9,760 nt of DNA from Peptococcaceae bacterium UBA2264 (GTDB lineage Bacteria > Bacillota > Desulfitobacteriia > Desulfitobacteriales > Desulfitobacteriaceae): the NCBI GenBank assembly GCA_002347475.1, contig DDXI01000154.1, positions 1-9,760 on the forward strand. Direction: 5' to 3'. Below, piece by piece: positions 1 to 5,811 of this stretch. The stretch's first letter is position 1. Each line of letters starts with the position of its first letter. The notes beneath the pieces are model-generated. The model saw only the letters and a list, made by a program, of their open reading frames with translations, ran no database searches and had not been told where the DNA came from. Both the position numbers and the translations under genes were made by a program.

Positions 1-69
1 GCTAAGCTTGCCGGAAAACGGCAGAATAAAATCATCTATGGTTAATTGTGGATCAGGTTTGCGGTACAT
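1..69 (-). CDS. Transposase, N-terminal 23 codons only (IS5/IS1182-like, partial)
   Basis: The minus strand has an ATG at 69 preceded by a perfect GGAGGAGAAA ribosome binding site, then 23 open codons running off the left edge. The peptide begins MYRKPDPQLTIDDF and continues with LPFSGKL. This resembles the opening of DDE transposases of the IS5/IS1182 type with a DUF772 N-terminal domain, which often begin with a similar DPQL...LPFGGKL pattern. That assignment comes from memory of the family, and 23 residues cannot fix the IS family. No catalytic residues are visible because the rest lies outside the window. It is read away from the truncated adaptor gene, in the same direction, and probably belongs to the element that disrupted it. 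Confidence 0.5.
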   Translation of the reverse strand, partial: MYRKPDPQLTIDDFILPFSGKLS

Positions 70-189
70 TTTCTCCTCCAAGTGCAAGGTTTTAAGGGCT
101 TTAATCACTATTCCCTTACACTTAAATTCGCCAAAAGAGCCGTCAAACCCTTGTCATTACTGGATTTTTTCAATCTTTAGCAAGCCCTA
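1..189 (-). mobile_element. 5' end of an insertion sequence, cut by the window edge
   Basis: This segment holds the start of a transposase gene (1-69) plus about 117 bases of leader, read on the minus strand. The outer end is placed near 189 because the adaptor-protein reading frame beside it loses family-like sequence there, after a final Asn-Asn, and hits a TAG at once. Read outward-in on the minus strand the element would begin around TAGGGCTTGCTAAAG. The other end, the matching terminal inverted repeat and the target-site duplication all lie left of the window, so the exact boundary is an inference. Confidence 0.5.
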
Positions 190-606
190 ATTATTTTTTA
201 TGTTCAGGTAATTGGCCTCGGCACTGTCCGCAGCAGCCTGGGCTTGGGCTATTTGCTCCGGCCGCGCTCCGGCCTGCATCCTGGCTAAATTGGCCTGGGC
301 AATTTCCACCCCGGCCTGAGCCTGGGCTGCCTGGGCTTCAATTTCCTTGCCATCCAGGATCACCAGAGTCTCGCCTTTGCGGACAACTGATCCTGTATCC
401 ACCGGAATAGAGGCTATCTTAGCGGAAAGCTTGGATGTGATTACAGCTTTTTCGCGAGAGTCGATTATTCCCGCCATAATATAGGCTGGCTTGGCAGCTT
501 GAGTATCCCTCTCTGTTTCCTCAACTGCTTGCTTGGCTGATCCGCAGCCCGCCAGGATAGTAATTATAGCCAGGATTACCAGCAGACCTGGAATGATCTT
601 CTTCAT
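187..606 (-). pseudogene. Truncated HlyD/RND-type periplasmic adaptor lipoprotein
   Basis: The start is ATG at 606, chosen over an upstream GTG-type extension because GAGGGGG sits just before it and because the protein then begins with a clean lipoprotein signal (MKK, a hydrophobic stretch, lipobox LAGC with Cys21). After the signal come the first half of a barrel-sandwich (lipoyl-like) domain, with VRKGETLVILDGKE near residues 75-90, and an Ala/Gln-rich helix containing AGARPEQIAQAQAAADSAE. Membrane-fusion proteins of this family link an inner-membrane ABC or RND pump to the outer envelope and usually have 300-400 residues. This one stops after 139. The helical hairpin's second arm, the second half of the barrel-sandwich and the beta-barrel domain are missing. 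The break coincides with the insertion sequence on its 3' side, so disruption by that element is the simplest explanation. The protein is probably non-functional. Confidence 0.75.
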
Positions 607-651
607 TTCAATCCCCCTCATAGCGCATGGAAACAATTCGTATGCGTACTG

Positions 652-663
652 TTTGTATACAAA
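652..663. promoter_or_regulatory. Perfect 12-bp palindrome, candidate operator
   Basis: TTTGTATACAAA is a perfect palindrome lying about 6-17 bases downstream of the predicted transcription start of the adaptor gene. That position and symmetry fit a repressor operator of the kind used by TetR or MarR family regulators of efflux genes. No regulator gene is present in the window, so the role is inferred. Confidence 0.35.
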
Positions 664-676
664 TAAAACCTCTATC

Positions 677-705
677 AATTTACTTTATTTATTTACAAGC
701 GTCAA
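677..705 (-). promoter_or_regulatory. Probable sigma-A promoter of the truncated adaptor gene
   Basis: On the minus strand a TTGACG (-35, plus-strand 700-705) is followed after exactly 17 bases by TAAATT (-10, 677-682). Transcription would start near 669, giving a leader of about 60 bases before the ATG at 606. The -35 matches consensus at 5 of 6 positions and the -10 at 4 of 6. Confidence 0.5.
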
Positions 706-772
706 TATCAAAAATTAATTATTAATGAATTTAAGGCCGGTTACTGAGAAAAGAGCTTTGTTAAATAAACTC

Positions 773-801
773 TTGACAAACCTCAAGACAGGCAATATTA
801 T
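773..801 (+). promoter_or_regulatory. Sigma-A promoter of the cobamide locus
   Basis: TTGACA (773-778) matches the -35 consensus perfectly and is followed, after exactly 17 bases, by TATTAT (796-801) as the -10. The expected transcription start near 808 lies about 30 bases before the first paired base of the cobalamin riboswitch, so this promoter should feed the riboswitch leader. Confidence 0.75.
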
Positions 802-839
802 GAAAAATGCAATTGCAAATAATTAAATATCATTAATCA

Positions 840-1080
840 ATTTCAGGTGCCCGCAAGGGAGAATAGGGAACCGGGTGCAATTCCCGGACGGACCCGCCAC
901 TGTAAAGGTAAGCTGCTGCCAGGACCACTCTACAAAAGGGGAAGGGCAGTCAGTATTGACCCTGAGTCAGGAGACCTGCCTGAAATATTCAAGTTGCCTC
1001 GAGAGTAAGGTTGGCTTATTGGTTTAAGTGAGGATGAAGGTAAAATCCACGCTCCAAAAATGGTGCGTGGATTTTTTTAT
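840..1080 (+). promoter_or_regulatory. Cobalamin (B12) riboswitch with transcription-termination platform
   Basis: The aptamer spans about 840-986. It is closed by a perfect 8-bp P1 stem (ATTTCAGG at 840-847 with CCTGAAAT at 979-986). Inside are the hallmark conserved blocks: AGGTGCC at 845-851, the core GGGAACCGGGTGCAA to CCCGCCACTGTAA at 866-905, and the B12 box AGTCAGGAGACCTGCC at 965-980. About 55 bases downstream lies an intrinsic terminator (1042-1078) before the first gene, so control is most likely by premature termination when adenosylcobalamin or a related cobamide is bound. It governs the ThiC-like relic and cobS. The aptamer is confident. The mode of control is inferred from the terminator. 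Confidence 0.93.
1042..1078 (+). terminator. Riboswitch-controlled intrinsic terminator
   Basis: AAAATCCACGC at 1042-1052 pairs perfectly with GCGTGGATTTT at 1065-1075. The loop can add a CCA/TGG pairing, and the hairpin runs into seven consecutive T residues (1072-1078). It sits between the aptamer and the ribosome binding site GAGGAGG (1084-1090) of the first gene, the position expected for a ligand-gated terminator. Confidence 0.85.
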
Positions 1081-1097
1081 TCTGAGGAGGGAGAGAG

Positions 1098-1409
1098 ATG
1101 ACTCAAATAAAAGAAGCCCTCCGGGGGAATGTCACCCCGGAAATGAGGGCGGTAGCCCAAGAGGAAGGAGTGGCTGAGGCCGTAATTATCCAGGGAGTTG
1201 CCCAGGGAACTATCGTAATCCCGGCCAACAGCGGGCGTCCCCATAAAAATGTCGGCATCGGCAAAGGATTGACTACCAAAGTGAGCGCCAGTATCGGGAC
1301 GGCCAAAGACAGCACTGCCGAAGACAGTGAAGCCTGTTCGATGTACGGTGGGTACTGTGCCATGAAAATTATCAGCCAAAATCTGAACACCAGCGCCACC
1401 TGCTGCTAA
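1098..1409 (+). CDS. In-frame internally deleted ThiC/BzaF-like protein (103 aa relic)
   Basis: The ATG at 1098 follows GAGGAGG at ideal spacing. Residues 1-71 read like the N-terminus of the ThiC family (VTPEMRAVAQEEGV, QGTIVIPAN, VGIGKGL, TKVSASIGTAKD). After a short junction (residues 72-78), residues 79-92 read like the extreme C-terminal cluster motif: ACSMYGGYCAMKI. Full proteins have roughly 430 residues or more, so over 300 residues, including the catalytic barrel, are absent and the frame is preserved. The second cluster cysteine is also replaced (Cys80, Tyr83, Cys87). ThiC makes the thiamin pyrimidine. Its paralogues BzaA, BzaB and BzaF make 5-hydroxybenzimidazole, the start of the cobamide lower ligand. 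Cobalamin-riboswitch control and the adjacent cobS favour a Bza ancestry. Catalysis is not possible as it stands. It may be decay, or a small protein or leader retained for another reason. An assembly-level deletion cannot be excluded. Confidence 0.8.
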   Translation: MTQIKEALRGNVTPEMRAVAQEEGVAEAVIIQGVAQGTIVIPANSGRPHKNVGIGKGLTTKVSASIGTAKDSTAEDSEACSMYGGYCAMKIISQNLNTSATCC

Positions 1410-1443
1410 AATTGATTATAATAGATTGATGATAATCAATTTT
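1408..1443 (+). repeat. Perfect 12-bp inverted repeat between the ThiC relic and cobS
   Basis: AAAATTGATTAT (1408-1419) and ATAATCAATTTT (1432-1443) are exact inverse complements around a 12-base loop. The hairpin begins inside the stop codon of the ThiC-like relic and ends before the cobS ribosome binding site. It is AT-rich and ends in four T residues, so it could be a weak terminator, an RNA-processing or stability element, or a protein-binding site. Confidence 0.6.
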
Positions 1444-1465
1444 GGAAAAGGGAGATGTTGCAATT

Positions 1466-2206
1466 TTGGAATTATTACTGGCAGTACAATTTCTCACGAG
1501 ATTACCGGTAACCATTAAAGGAGAAATCAATGACAAGAAAATGGCCCGTTCCATGTCCTGGTTTGCCTTGGTGGGCTTGCTCCTGGGAGCCCTGGCGGCA
1601 GGAGTGCACGCCCTGGCTTCCCTGATCTTTGCTCTGCCGGTGAGCAATTTTCTCACCCTGGCCTTCCTGATATTCCTTACCGGGAATCTGCATGGTGACG
1701 GTCTGATGGATACGGCGGACGGCTTATTCAGCGGCCGCTCGAAGGAACGAATGCTTGAAATCATGCGGGACAGCCTGGTAGGTTCCCACGGGGTTATAGC
1801 GGGTATTCTGATGATTACAGCCAAGCTGGTGCTGCTGGGCCAGATGCCGCCGGGGAGCCAGGGGATAGCCTTAATCCTGGCCCTGGCTCTTGGCCGTTGG
1901 TCCCAGGTCTACGGGGCAGCCTTATTTCCTTATGCCCGGGCCAGCGGAGGGGTTGGCAATTTCACTCTCCATGTCGGCTATCGGGAACTGCTTTTTAACT
2001 CGGTTATTGTGGTTATTTTATCCTTGCTTTTACTGGAACTGCCGGCACTCCTTTTACTGGGGACGGTCTTGGTTGGCACCGTCCTCCTGGAGTGGTATGT
2101 TGCCAAAAAGATTGGCGGGGTAACCGGGGATACCCTGGGAGCTACCAATGAATGCATAGAGGTCCTGTCTCTGCTGGTTATCCTGGTTATTTTCACGAAG
2201 TTTTAA
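1466..2206 (+). CDS. cobS: Adenosylcobinamide-GDP ribazoletransferase (cobalamin synthase)
   Basis: CobS is an integral membrane enzyme that joins adenosylcobinamide-GDP to the alpha-ribazole (lower base riboside, or its phosphate) in the last stage of cobamide assembly. The opening ELLLAVQFLTRLPV, the acidic motif HGDGLMDTADG (about residues 76-86), IMRDSLVGSHGV (99-110) and the near-terminal GGVTGDTLGATNE are typical of the family, with several hydrophobic membrane segments between. I choose the TTG at 1466 (246 aa) because GGGAGA lies about 10 bases before it and the protein then begins as CobS proteins usually do. A TTG at 1442 would add eight residues but falls inside a hairpin without a good ribosome binding site. 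The gene appears intact and lies downstream of the cobalamin riboswitch. No cobT, cobU or cobC is adjacent. Confidence 0.92.
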   Translation: MELLLAVQFLTRLPVTIKGEINDKKMARSMSWFALVGLLLGALAAGVHALASLIFALPVSNFLTLAFLIFLTGNLHGDGLMDTADGLFSGRSKERMLEIMRDSLVGSHGVIAGILMITAKLVLLGQMPPGSQGIALILALALGRWSQVYGAALFPYARASGGVGNFTLHVGYRELLFNSVIVVILSLLLLELPALLLLGTVLVGTVLLEWYVAKKIGGVTGDTLGATNECIEVLSLLVILVIFTKF

Positions 2207-2245
2207 GGTCAATTATTTTGCCATTGTGCTATTGGAGTGATAAGG

Positions 2246-2428
2246 ATGCGCATTCTTCTGGTCCAAACCCCTTCGGTGGAAGGATTCTCCCCGGAAAAAG
2301 TCTACCCCATCGGCATTGTCACCCTGGCCACTCACTTGGAGAAAGCCGGTCATGAAGTCGAACTGCTGGACTTCAAGCCGGATGGGGTAGGTTTGTCCTT
2401 GCGCAAACCTGTATATTTATTTCCATAA
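2246..2428 (+). pseudogene. N-terminal stub of a B12-binding radical SAM protein
   Basis: ATG at 2246 is preferred over GTG at 2237 because GGAG lies at proper distance and the peptide then starts MRILLVQTPSVEG. The first 45 or so residues (YPIGIVTLATHLEKAGHEVE, then LLDF) match the start of the cobalamin-binding domain that precedes the radical SAM domain in BchE-type methyltransferases and similar enzymes. After that, PDGVGLSLR resembles a motif that normally occurs further along the same domain (PDVVGLSLR), so some residues appear to be missing even before the frame stops at 60 codons. Intact relatives exceed 400 residues, and no CxxxCxxC cluster motif remains. Two radical SAM/B12 proteins (BzaD, BzaE) belong to anaerobic benzimidazole operons, so this may be their relic, but 60 residues cannot show which subfamily it was. 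Confidence 0.7.
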
Positions 2429-2593
2429 TATCTGGCAGAATACCGTACATATGATAAAATACAATCAAAAAATACAATCAGAATATAGGTTATTTTCAAA
2501 CAGCGACATAATAACCATGGAATGGAGGGAATTGCCCGAGAGATTATTTAAATTTAATAGTTAAATATTAAGAAAGTGAGGGGAGATCAGTAG
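2429..2593 (+). promoter_or_regulatory. Leader region of the lactate permease gene with repeats
   Basis: This AT-rich gap contains three notable items. An 11-base direct repeat AAATACAATCA occurs at 2457-2467 and 2470-2480 with a 13-base period. A 7-bp inverted repeat, GGTTATT at 2488-2494 with AATAACC at 2510-2516, follows it. A weak promoter candidate has TTGCCC at 2532-2537, a 17-base spacer and TAATAG at 2555-2560. The repeats lie just upstream of that promoter, so they could be activator or repressor sites for lactate-responsive control. The promoter assignment is tentative. I see no clear terminator for the upstream locus. Confidence 0.35.
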
Positions 2594-4255
2594 ATGTCAT
2601 GGACACAAAATTACGCAGCCCTGGGAGGCAGCCTGGGACTGACGGCACTCGTTGTTTCTATCCCGATATTTTTCTTGTTTTGGGCTTTAGCTATTAAAGA
2701 AATGAAGGGTTATCAAGCTGGAGTACTTACGCTCTTAATAACGTTAGTTGATGTAGTTCTTGTTTACAAGATGCCTGTTTCCATTGCGCTTTCAGCAACA
2801 GCTTATGGTATGGTTTATGGACTGTGGCCGATTGGCTGGATTATCATTACAGCCGTGTACTTATACAATTTAACCGTTGAAGCTGGTCAATTTGAAATTA
2901 TAAAAAGTTCTATTGCCTCAGTTACCAGTGATCGTCGTCTGCAAGCTCTTATTGTAGCCTTCTCTTTTGGGGCCTTCCTGGAAGGAGCCGCCGGTTTTGG
3001 TGCTCCCGTGGCCATTACGGGTGCGATTCTTATCGGACTTGGTTTTGAACCTCTTAAAGCTGCAGGTTTATGTTTGATTGCCAATACAGCCCCTGTTGCT
3101 TTTGGCGCAATTGGTGCTCCCATCATCGCGGCAGGTGCTGTAACCGGAATGGGAGACTTCGTTATTTCTCAGGCCGTGGGGCGTCAGCTGCCGTTCTTAT
3201 CTGTTGTAATCCCTCTTTATCTTGTTATCTTATTGGCAGGATGGAAATCGGCGCTGGAAGTATTACCCGCCATCCTTGTTACAGGTGTATCTTTTGCTGT
3301 GGCTCAATGGTGGTCTTCAAATTACCTGGGTGCTTATCTCCCCGATATCATCTCTTCGATAGTTTCTCTCCTGGCAACGACTTTACTCCTGAAATTCTGG
3401 CAGCCAAAAACGCTCTGGCATTTTCCTCATGAAAAAGATGCCCTAAAAGCAGAAGTTACGAAGTATTCACTGGGACAAATTATCAAAGCCTGGTCTCCCT
3501 TTGCGATCCTGACAGTTATGGTAACCATCTGGGGTACTCCTGCTTTTAAGGATTGGGTACTTAATAAGATGCACCTTGCTGTCTATATCAATCATTGGCC
3601 AGGTCTCGATGGTCTGGTTTACAAAGCTGCCCCGATCGTTGCCAAACCGGCAGTTTATGCAGCAGCCTATAAATGGGATTTCTTATCTGCAGCGGGCACA
3701 GCAATTCTGATATCAGCAGTCATCAGTACCCTCATCTTGGGAATTAAACCTACGACAGCTCTTAAAGTCTTCGCTCAAACCCTCAAACAATTGAAATTTC
3801 CCCTCATCAATATTTCCGCAGTTCTTGGATTTGCTTATCTGGCAAACTATTCCGGTCTCTCCTTTACCCTGGGTCTTCTGTTTGCCTCAACGGGGATGTT
3901 GTTTCCAATCCTTTCCCCGATTCTCGGCTGGTTCGGTGTCTTCCTGACCGGTTCGGATACTTCATCCAATGCCTTGTTTGGGAAACTTCAACAAGTTACC
4001 GCTGAGCAAATTGGCATAAACCCCGTTCTTACGGTTGCAGCGAACAGCTCGGGGGGTGTTGTCGGTAAAATGATTTCTCCCCAATCCATTGCCGTAGCTG
4101 CGGCAGCAACTTCCTTGGTCGGACGCGAGTCTTCCTTGTTCAAGTTCACTGTTAAACACTCCATTTTATTCGTTCTTATCATCGCTGTAATGGTCTATCT
4201 CCAGGCTTATGTCGTACCCGGCATGATGCCCATCCTGCCGGCAGCAGTTAACTAA
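2594..4255 (+). CDS. lctP: L-lactate permease (LctP/LldP family)
   Basis: This 553-residue, highly hydrophobic protein belongs to the lactate permease family (TC 2.A.14), which takes up lactate and sometimes glycolate with protons or sodium. The length matches the family (about 550). Conserved stretches include GAFLEGAAGFGAPVAITGA (about residues 131-149), IANTAPVAFGAIGAPI (162-177) and FLTGSDTSSNALFGKLQ near residue 455, followed by ANSSGGVVGKMISPQSIAVA. There are a dozen or more membrane segments. The start is ATG at 2594, with GAGGGGAG eight bases upstream. No lactate dehydrogenase genes adjoin it. Downstream are two HAD phosphatases on the same strand, with a gap of about 100 bases and no evident terminator, so read-through is possible. 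Lactate is the classic electron donor of the suggested host group. Confidence 0.95.
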   Translation: MSWTQNYAALGGSLGLTALVVSIPIFFLFWALAIKEMKGYQAGVLTLLITLVDVVLVYKMPVSIALSATAYGMVYGLWPIGWIIITAVYLYNLTVEAGQFEIIKSSIASVTSDRRLQALIVAFSFGAFLEGAAGFGAPVAITGAILIGLGFEPLKAAGLCLIANTAPVAFGAIGAPIIAAGAVTGMGDFVISQAVGRQLPFLSVVIPLYLVILLAGWKSALEVLPAILVTGVSFAVAQWWSSNYLGAYLPDIISSIVSLLATTLLLKFWQPKTLWHFPHEKDALKAEVTKYSLGQIIKAWSPFAILTVMVTIWGTPAFKDWVLNKMHLAVYINHWPGLDGLVYKAAPIVAKPAVYAAAYKWDFLSAAGTAILISAVISTLILGIKPTTALKVFAQTLKQLKFPLINISAVLGFAYLANYSGLSFTLGLLFASTGMLFPILSPILGWFGVFLTGSDTSSNALFGKLQQVTAEQIGINPVLTVAANSSGGVVGKMISPQSIAVAAAATSLVGRESSLFKFTVKHSILFVLIIAVMVYLQAYVVPGMMPILPAAVN

Positions 4256-4357
4256 ATTGTTTCGCTGAGAAGCAGCTGGAAATTTCCCTCAACATTAAAC
4301 TGAAACTGCGTTAAAAGTATAACTCCAAGGAGAATTTTCGGGGAGGAAGCCTGAAAA

Positions 4358-5014
4358 ATGGTGAGCAAAAAATATGATACCGTCTTGTTTGATTTGGATG
4401 GAACATTGACCGATCCCCGGCTGGGCATCACCAATTCCATCCAGTATGCTTTAAAATCTTTCGGCATTACGGAAACTGACAGGGAGCATTTAACTAATTT
4501 CATCGGACCGCCGCTGATAGAATCCTTCATGCACTATTATCATTTTGATAAAAATACGGCGATCCGGGCTGTGGAAAAGTACAGGGAATATTTTACGGTC
4601 AAAGGGATATTTGAAAATAGTGTTTACCAGCAGGTCCCGGAACTGCTCGCGGAATTGACCGACGAAGGTAAAAAACTGCTTTTGGCTACCTCAAAACCGC
4701 TGGTTTTTGCGCAGAGAATATTGGATTACTTTAAGCTAAGCAGTTACTTTCACTTCACAGCCGGAAGTAATTTGGATGGGACCAGGACTAAAAAGAGTGA
4801 GGTTATCTCCTATGCGTTGCTGGAATGCCGCCTGCAAGCCGGCACTAATGCAGTGATGATCGGGGACAGAAAATACGATATTATAGGAGCCAGGGAAACA
4901 GGCCTGGATTCCGTTGGTGTGCTGTACGGGTATGGATCACGTCAGGAAATGGAAAAAGAAGATCCGACCCATATGGTGGAGACAGTGGCCGGCCTGAGAG
5001 CAGTATTGCTGTAG
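4358..5014 (+). CDS. HAD-superfamily phosphatase, phosphoglycolate phosphatase-like
   Basis: This 218-residue soluble enzyme has the four HAD motifs. Motif I is FDLDGTLTD with nucleophile Asp12 and acid/base Asp14. Motif II is LLATSKP (about 108-114). A motif III lysine lies in RTKKSEV, and motif IV is IGDRKYDIIGA (about 167-177). A helical cap lies between motifs I and II, as in subclass I proteins such as Gph, PpaX and 5'-nucleotidase-like members. The family hydrolyses small phosphate monoesters, and the substrate cannot be fixed from sequence. The ATG at 4358 follows GGGAGG. Motif III (lysine without the usual proline-rich KP context) and motif IV (GDRKYD rather than GDTxxD) differ from the next gene, so the two HAD proteins are diverged paralogues rather than a recent duplication. 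Confidence 0.85.
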   Translation: MVSKKYDTVLFDLDGTLTDPRLGITNSIQYALKSFGITETDREHLTNFIGPPLIESFMHYYHFDKNTAIRAVEKYREYFTVKGIFENSVYQQVPELLAELTDEGKKLLLATSKPLVFAQRILDYFKLSSYFHFTAGSNLDGTRTKKSEVISYALLECRLQAGTNAVMIGDRKYDIIGARETGLDSVGVLYGYGSRQEMEKEDPTHMVETVAGLRAVLL

Positions 5015-5075
5015 CAGCAGATTTGATTGTTCCGGCAATTCGGCTGAGCGAGAGAGAAAGGAGTTATCAGAAGTT

Positions 5076-5729
5076 ATGAAGTATAGGGGCGTTATTTTTG
5101 ACTTGGACGGCACATTGGTCAATTCTCTGGAAGATATTGCCGATTCCATGAACAGTGTTCTCTTGAGACACGGTTTTCCGCCGCATGATCTGCATACCTG
5201 CAAGCGCTTTATTGGCAATGGGGTGAAAAATCTCATGCGGGAAGCCTTACCGGAATCGCCGGATAAGGAAGAGCTGGTTGAAAAATATTACAGTTTACTG
5301 GTTGAGGAATACCAGCATAACTGTGTCAATAAGACACGCCCTTATGATGGAATTGCTGAGATGCTGAATGAACTTGCGGCCCAGGAGATGAAACTGGCGG
5401 TGTTTTCCAATAAACTTGACGAATTGACCAGAAAAGTGGTCACAACCCTGCTGCCCAACTGGAATTTCGAGGCTGTGCTCGGATTCAGTGCCGCTATTCC
5501 CAGAAAACCGAATCCGCAAGGGGCCCTTTTAATCAGCCAGAAAGCAGGGATCAAGCCTGAGAACTTTATTTTTGTGGGAGATACAGATGTAGATATGCTG
5601 ACCGCCAACAGTGCCGGCATGTATGCTGTCGGGGTCTCCTGGGGTTTTCGCAGCAGGGAAGAACTGCTTTCCAGCGGAGCCAGGCATTTGCTGGATCATC
5701 CTTTGGATCTGATGCAAATCTTAAAATAG
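5076..5729 (+). CDS. gph: HAD-superfamily hydrolase, probable phosphoglycolate phosphatase
   Basis: This 217-residue cytoplasmic protein has motif I FDLDGTLVNS (Asp9 and Asp11), motif II VFSNK (about 109-113), motif III RKPNP (about 147-151) and motif IV VGDTDVDMLTA (about 166-176). These motifs, the length and the helical cap match the Gph group, which dephosphorylates 2-phosphoglycolate formed in DNA repair or as a metabolic by-product. Phosphoglycolate phosphatases are promiscuous, so the symbol is a family label. A ribosome binding site AAAGGAG lies 12 bases before the ATG, slightly far but acceptable. The gap from the preceding HAD gene is 61 bases. The next gene follows after about 80 bases on the same strand. 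Confidence 0.8.
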   Translation: MKYRGVIFDLDGTLVNSLEDIADSMNSVLLRHGFPPHDLHTCKRFIGNGVKNLMREALPESPDKEELVEKYYSLLVEEYQHNCVNKTRPYDGIAEMLNELAAQEMKLAVFSNKLDELTRKVVTTLLPNWNFEAVLGFSAAIPRKPNPQGALLISQKAGIKPENFIFVGDTDVDMLTANSAGMYAVGVSWGFRSREELLSSGARHLLDHPLDLMQILK

Positions 5730-5811
5730 ATTAAGGCAAACGGTGGAAAACTGAGTGGATATCATTAAGATCAAGTGACCGGGCTGCGGGAAATAGGGGA
5801 GATGAAGAAAA

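Noticed and set aside
8..190. Plus-strand open frame at the left end
   Set aside because: It is antisense to the transposase start and IS leader and shows no ribosome binding site or family features.
840..1080. A TPP riboswitch, as would be usual before a real thiC
   Set aside because: The conserved blocks and B12 box are those of the cobalamin class, and no TPP aptamer pattern was found.
1103..1399. Long open frames on the minus strand over the ThiC-like gene
   Set aside because: They are antisense to a frame with family similarity and a strong ribosome binding site, and their translations look like nothing known.
1442..1465. TTG at 1442 as the cobS start
   Set aside because: It lies inside the 12-bp hairpin and lacks a proper ribosome binding site. 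TTG 1466 has GGGAGA upstream and gives a family-typical N-terminus.
2457..2480. Two AAATACAATCA repeats as the start of a CRISPR array
   Set aside because: There are only two copies of 11 bases with a 2-base gap, with no spacers and no cas genes.
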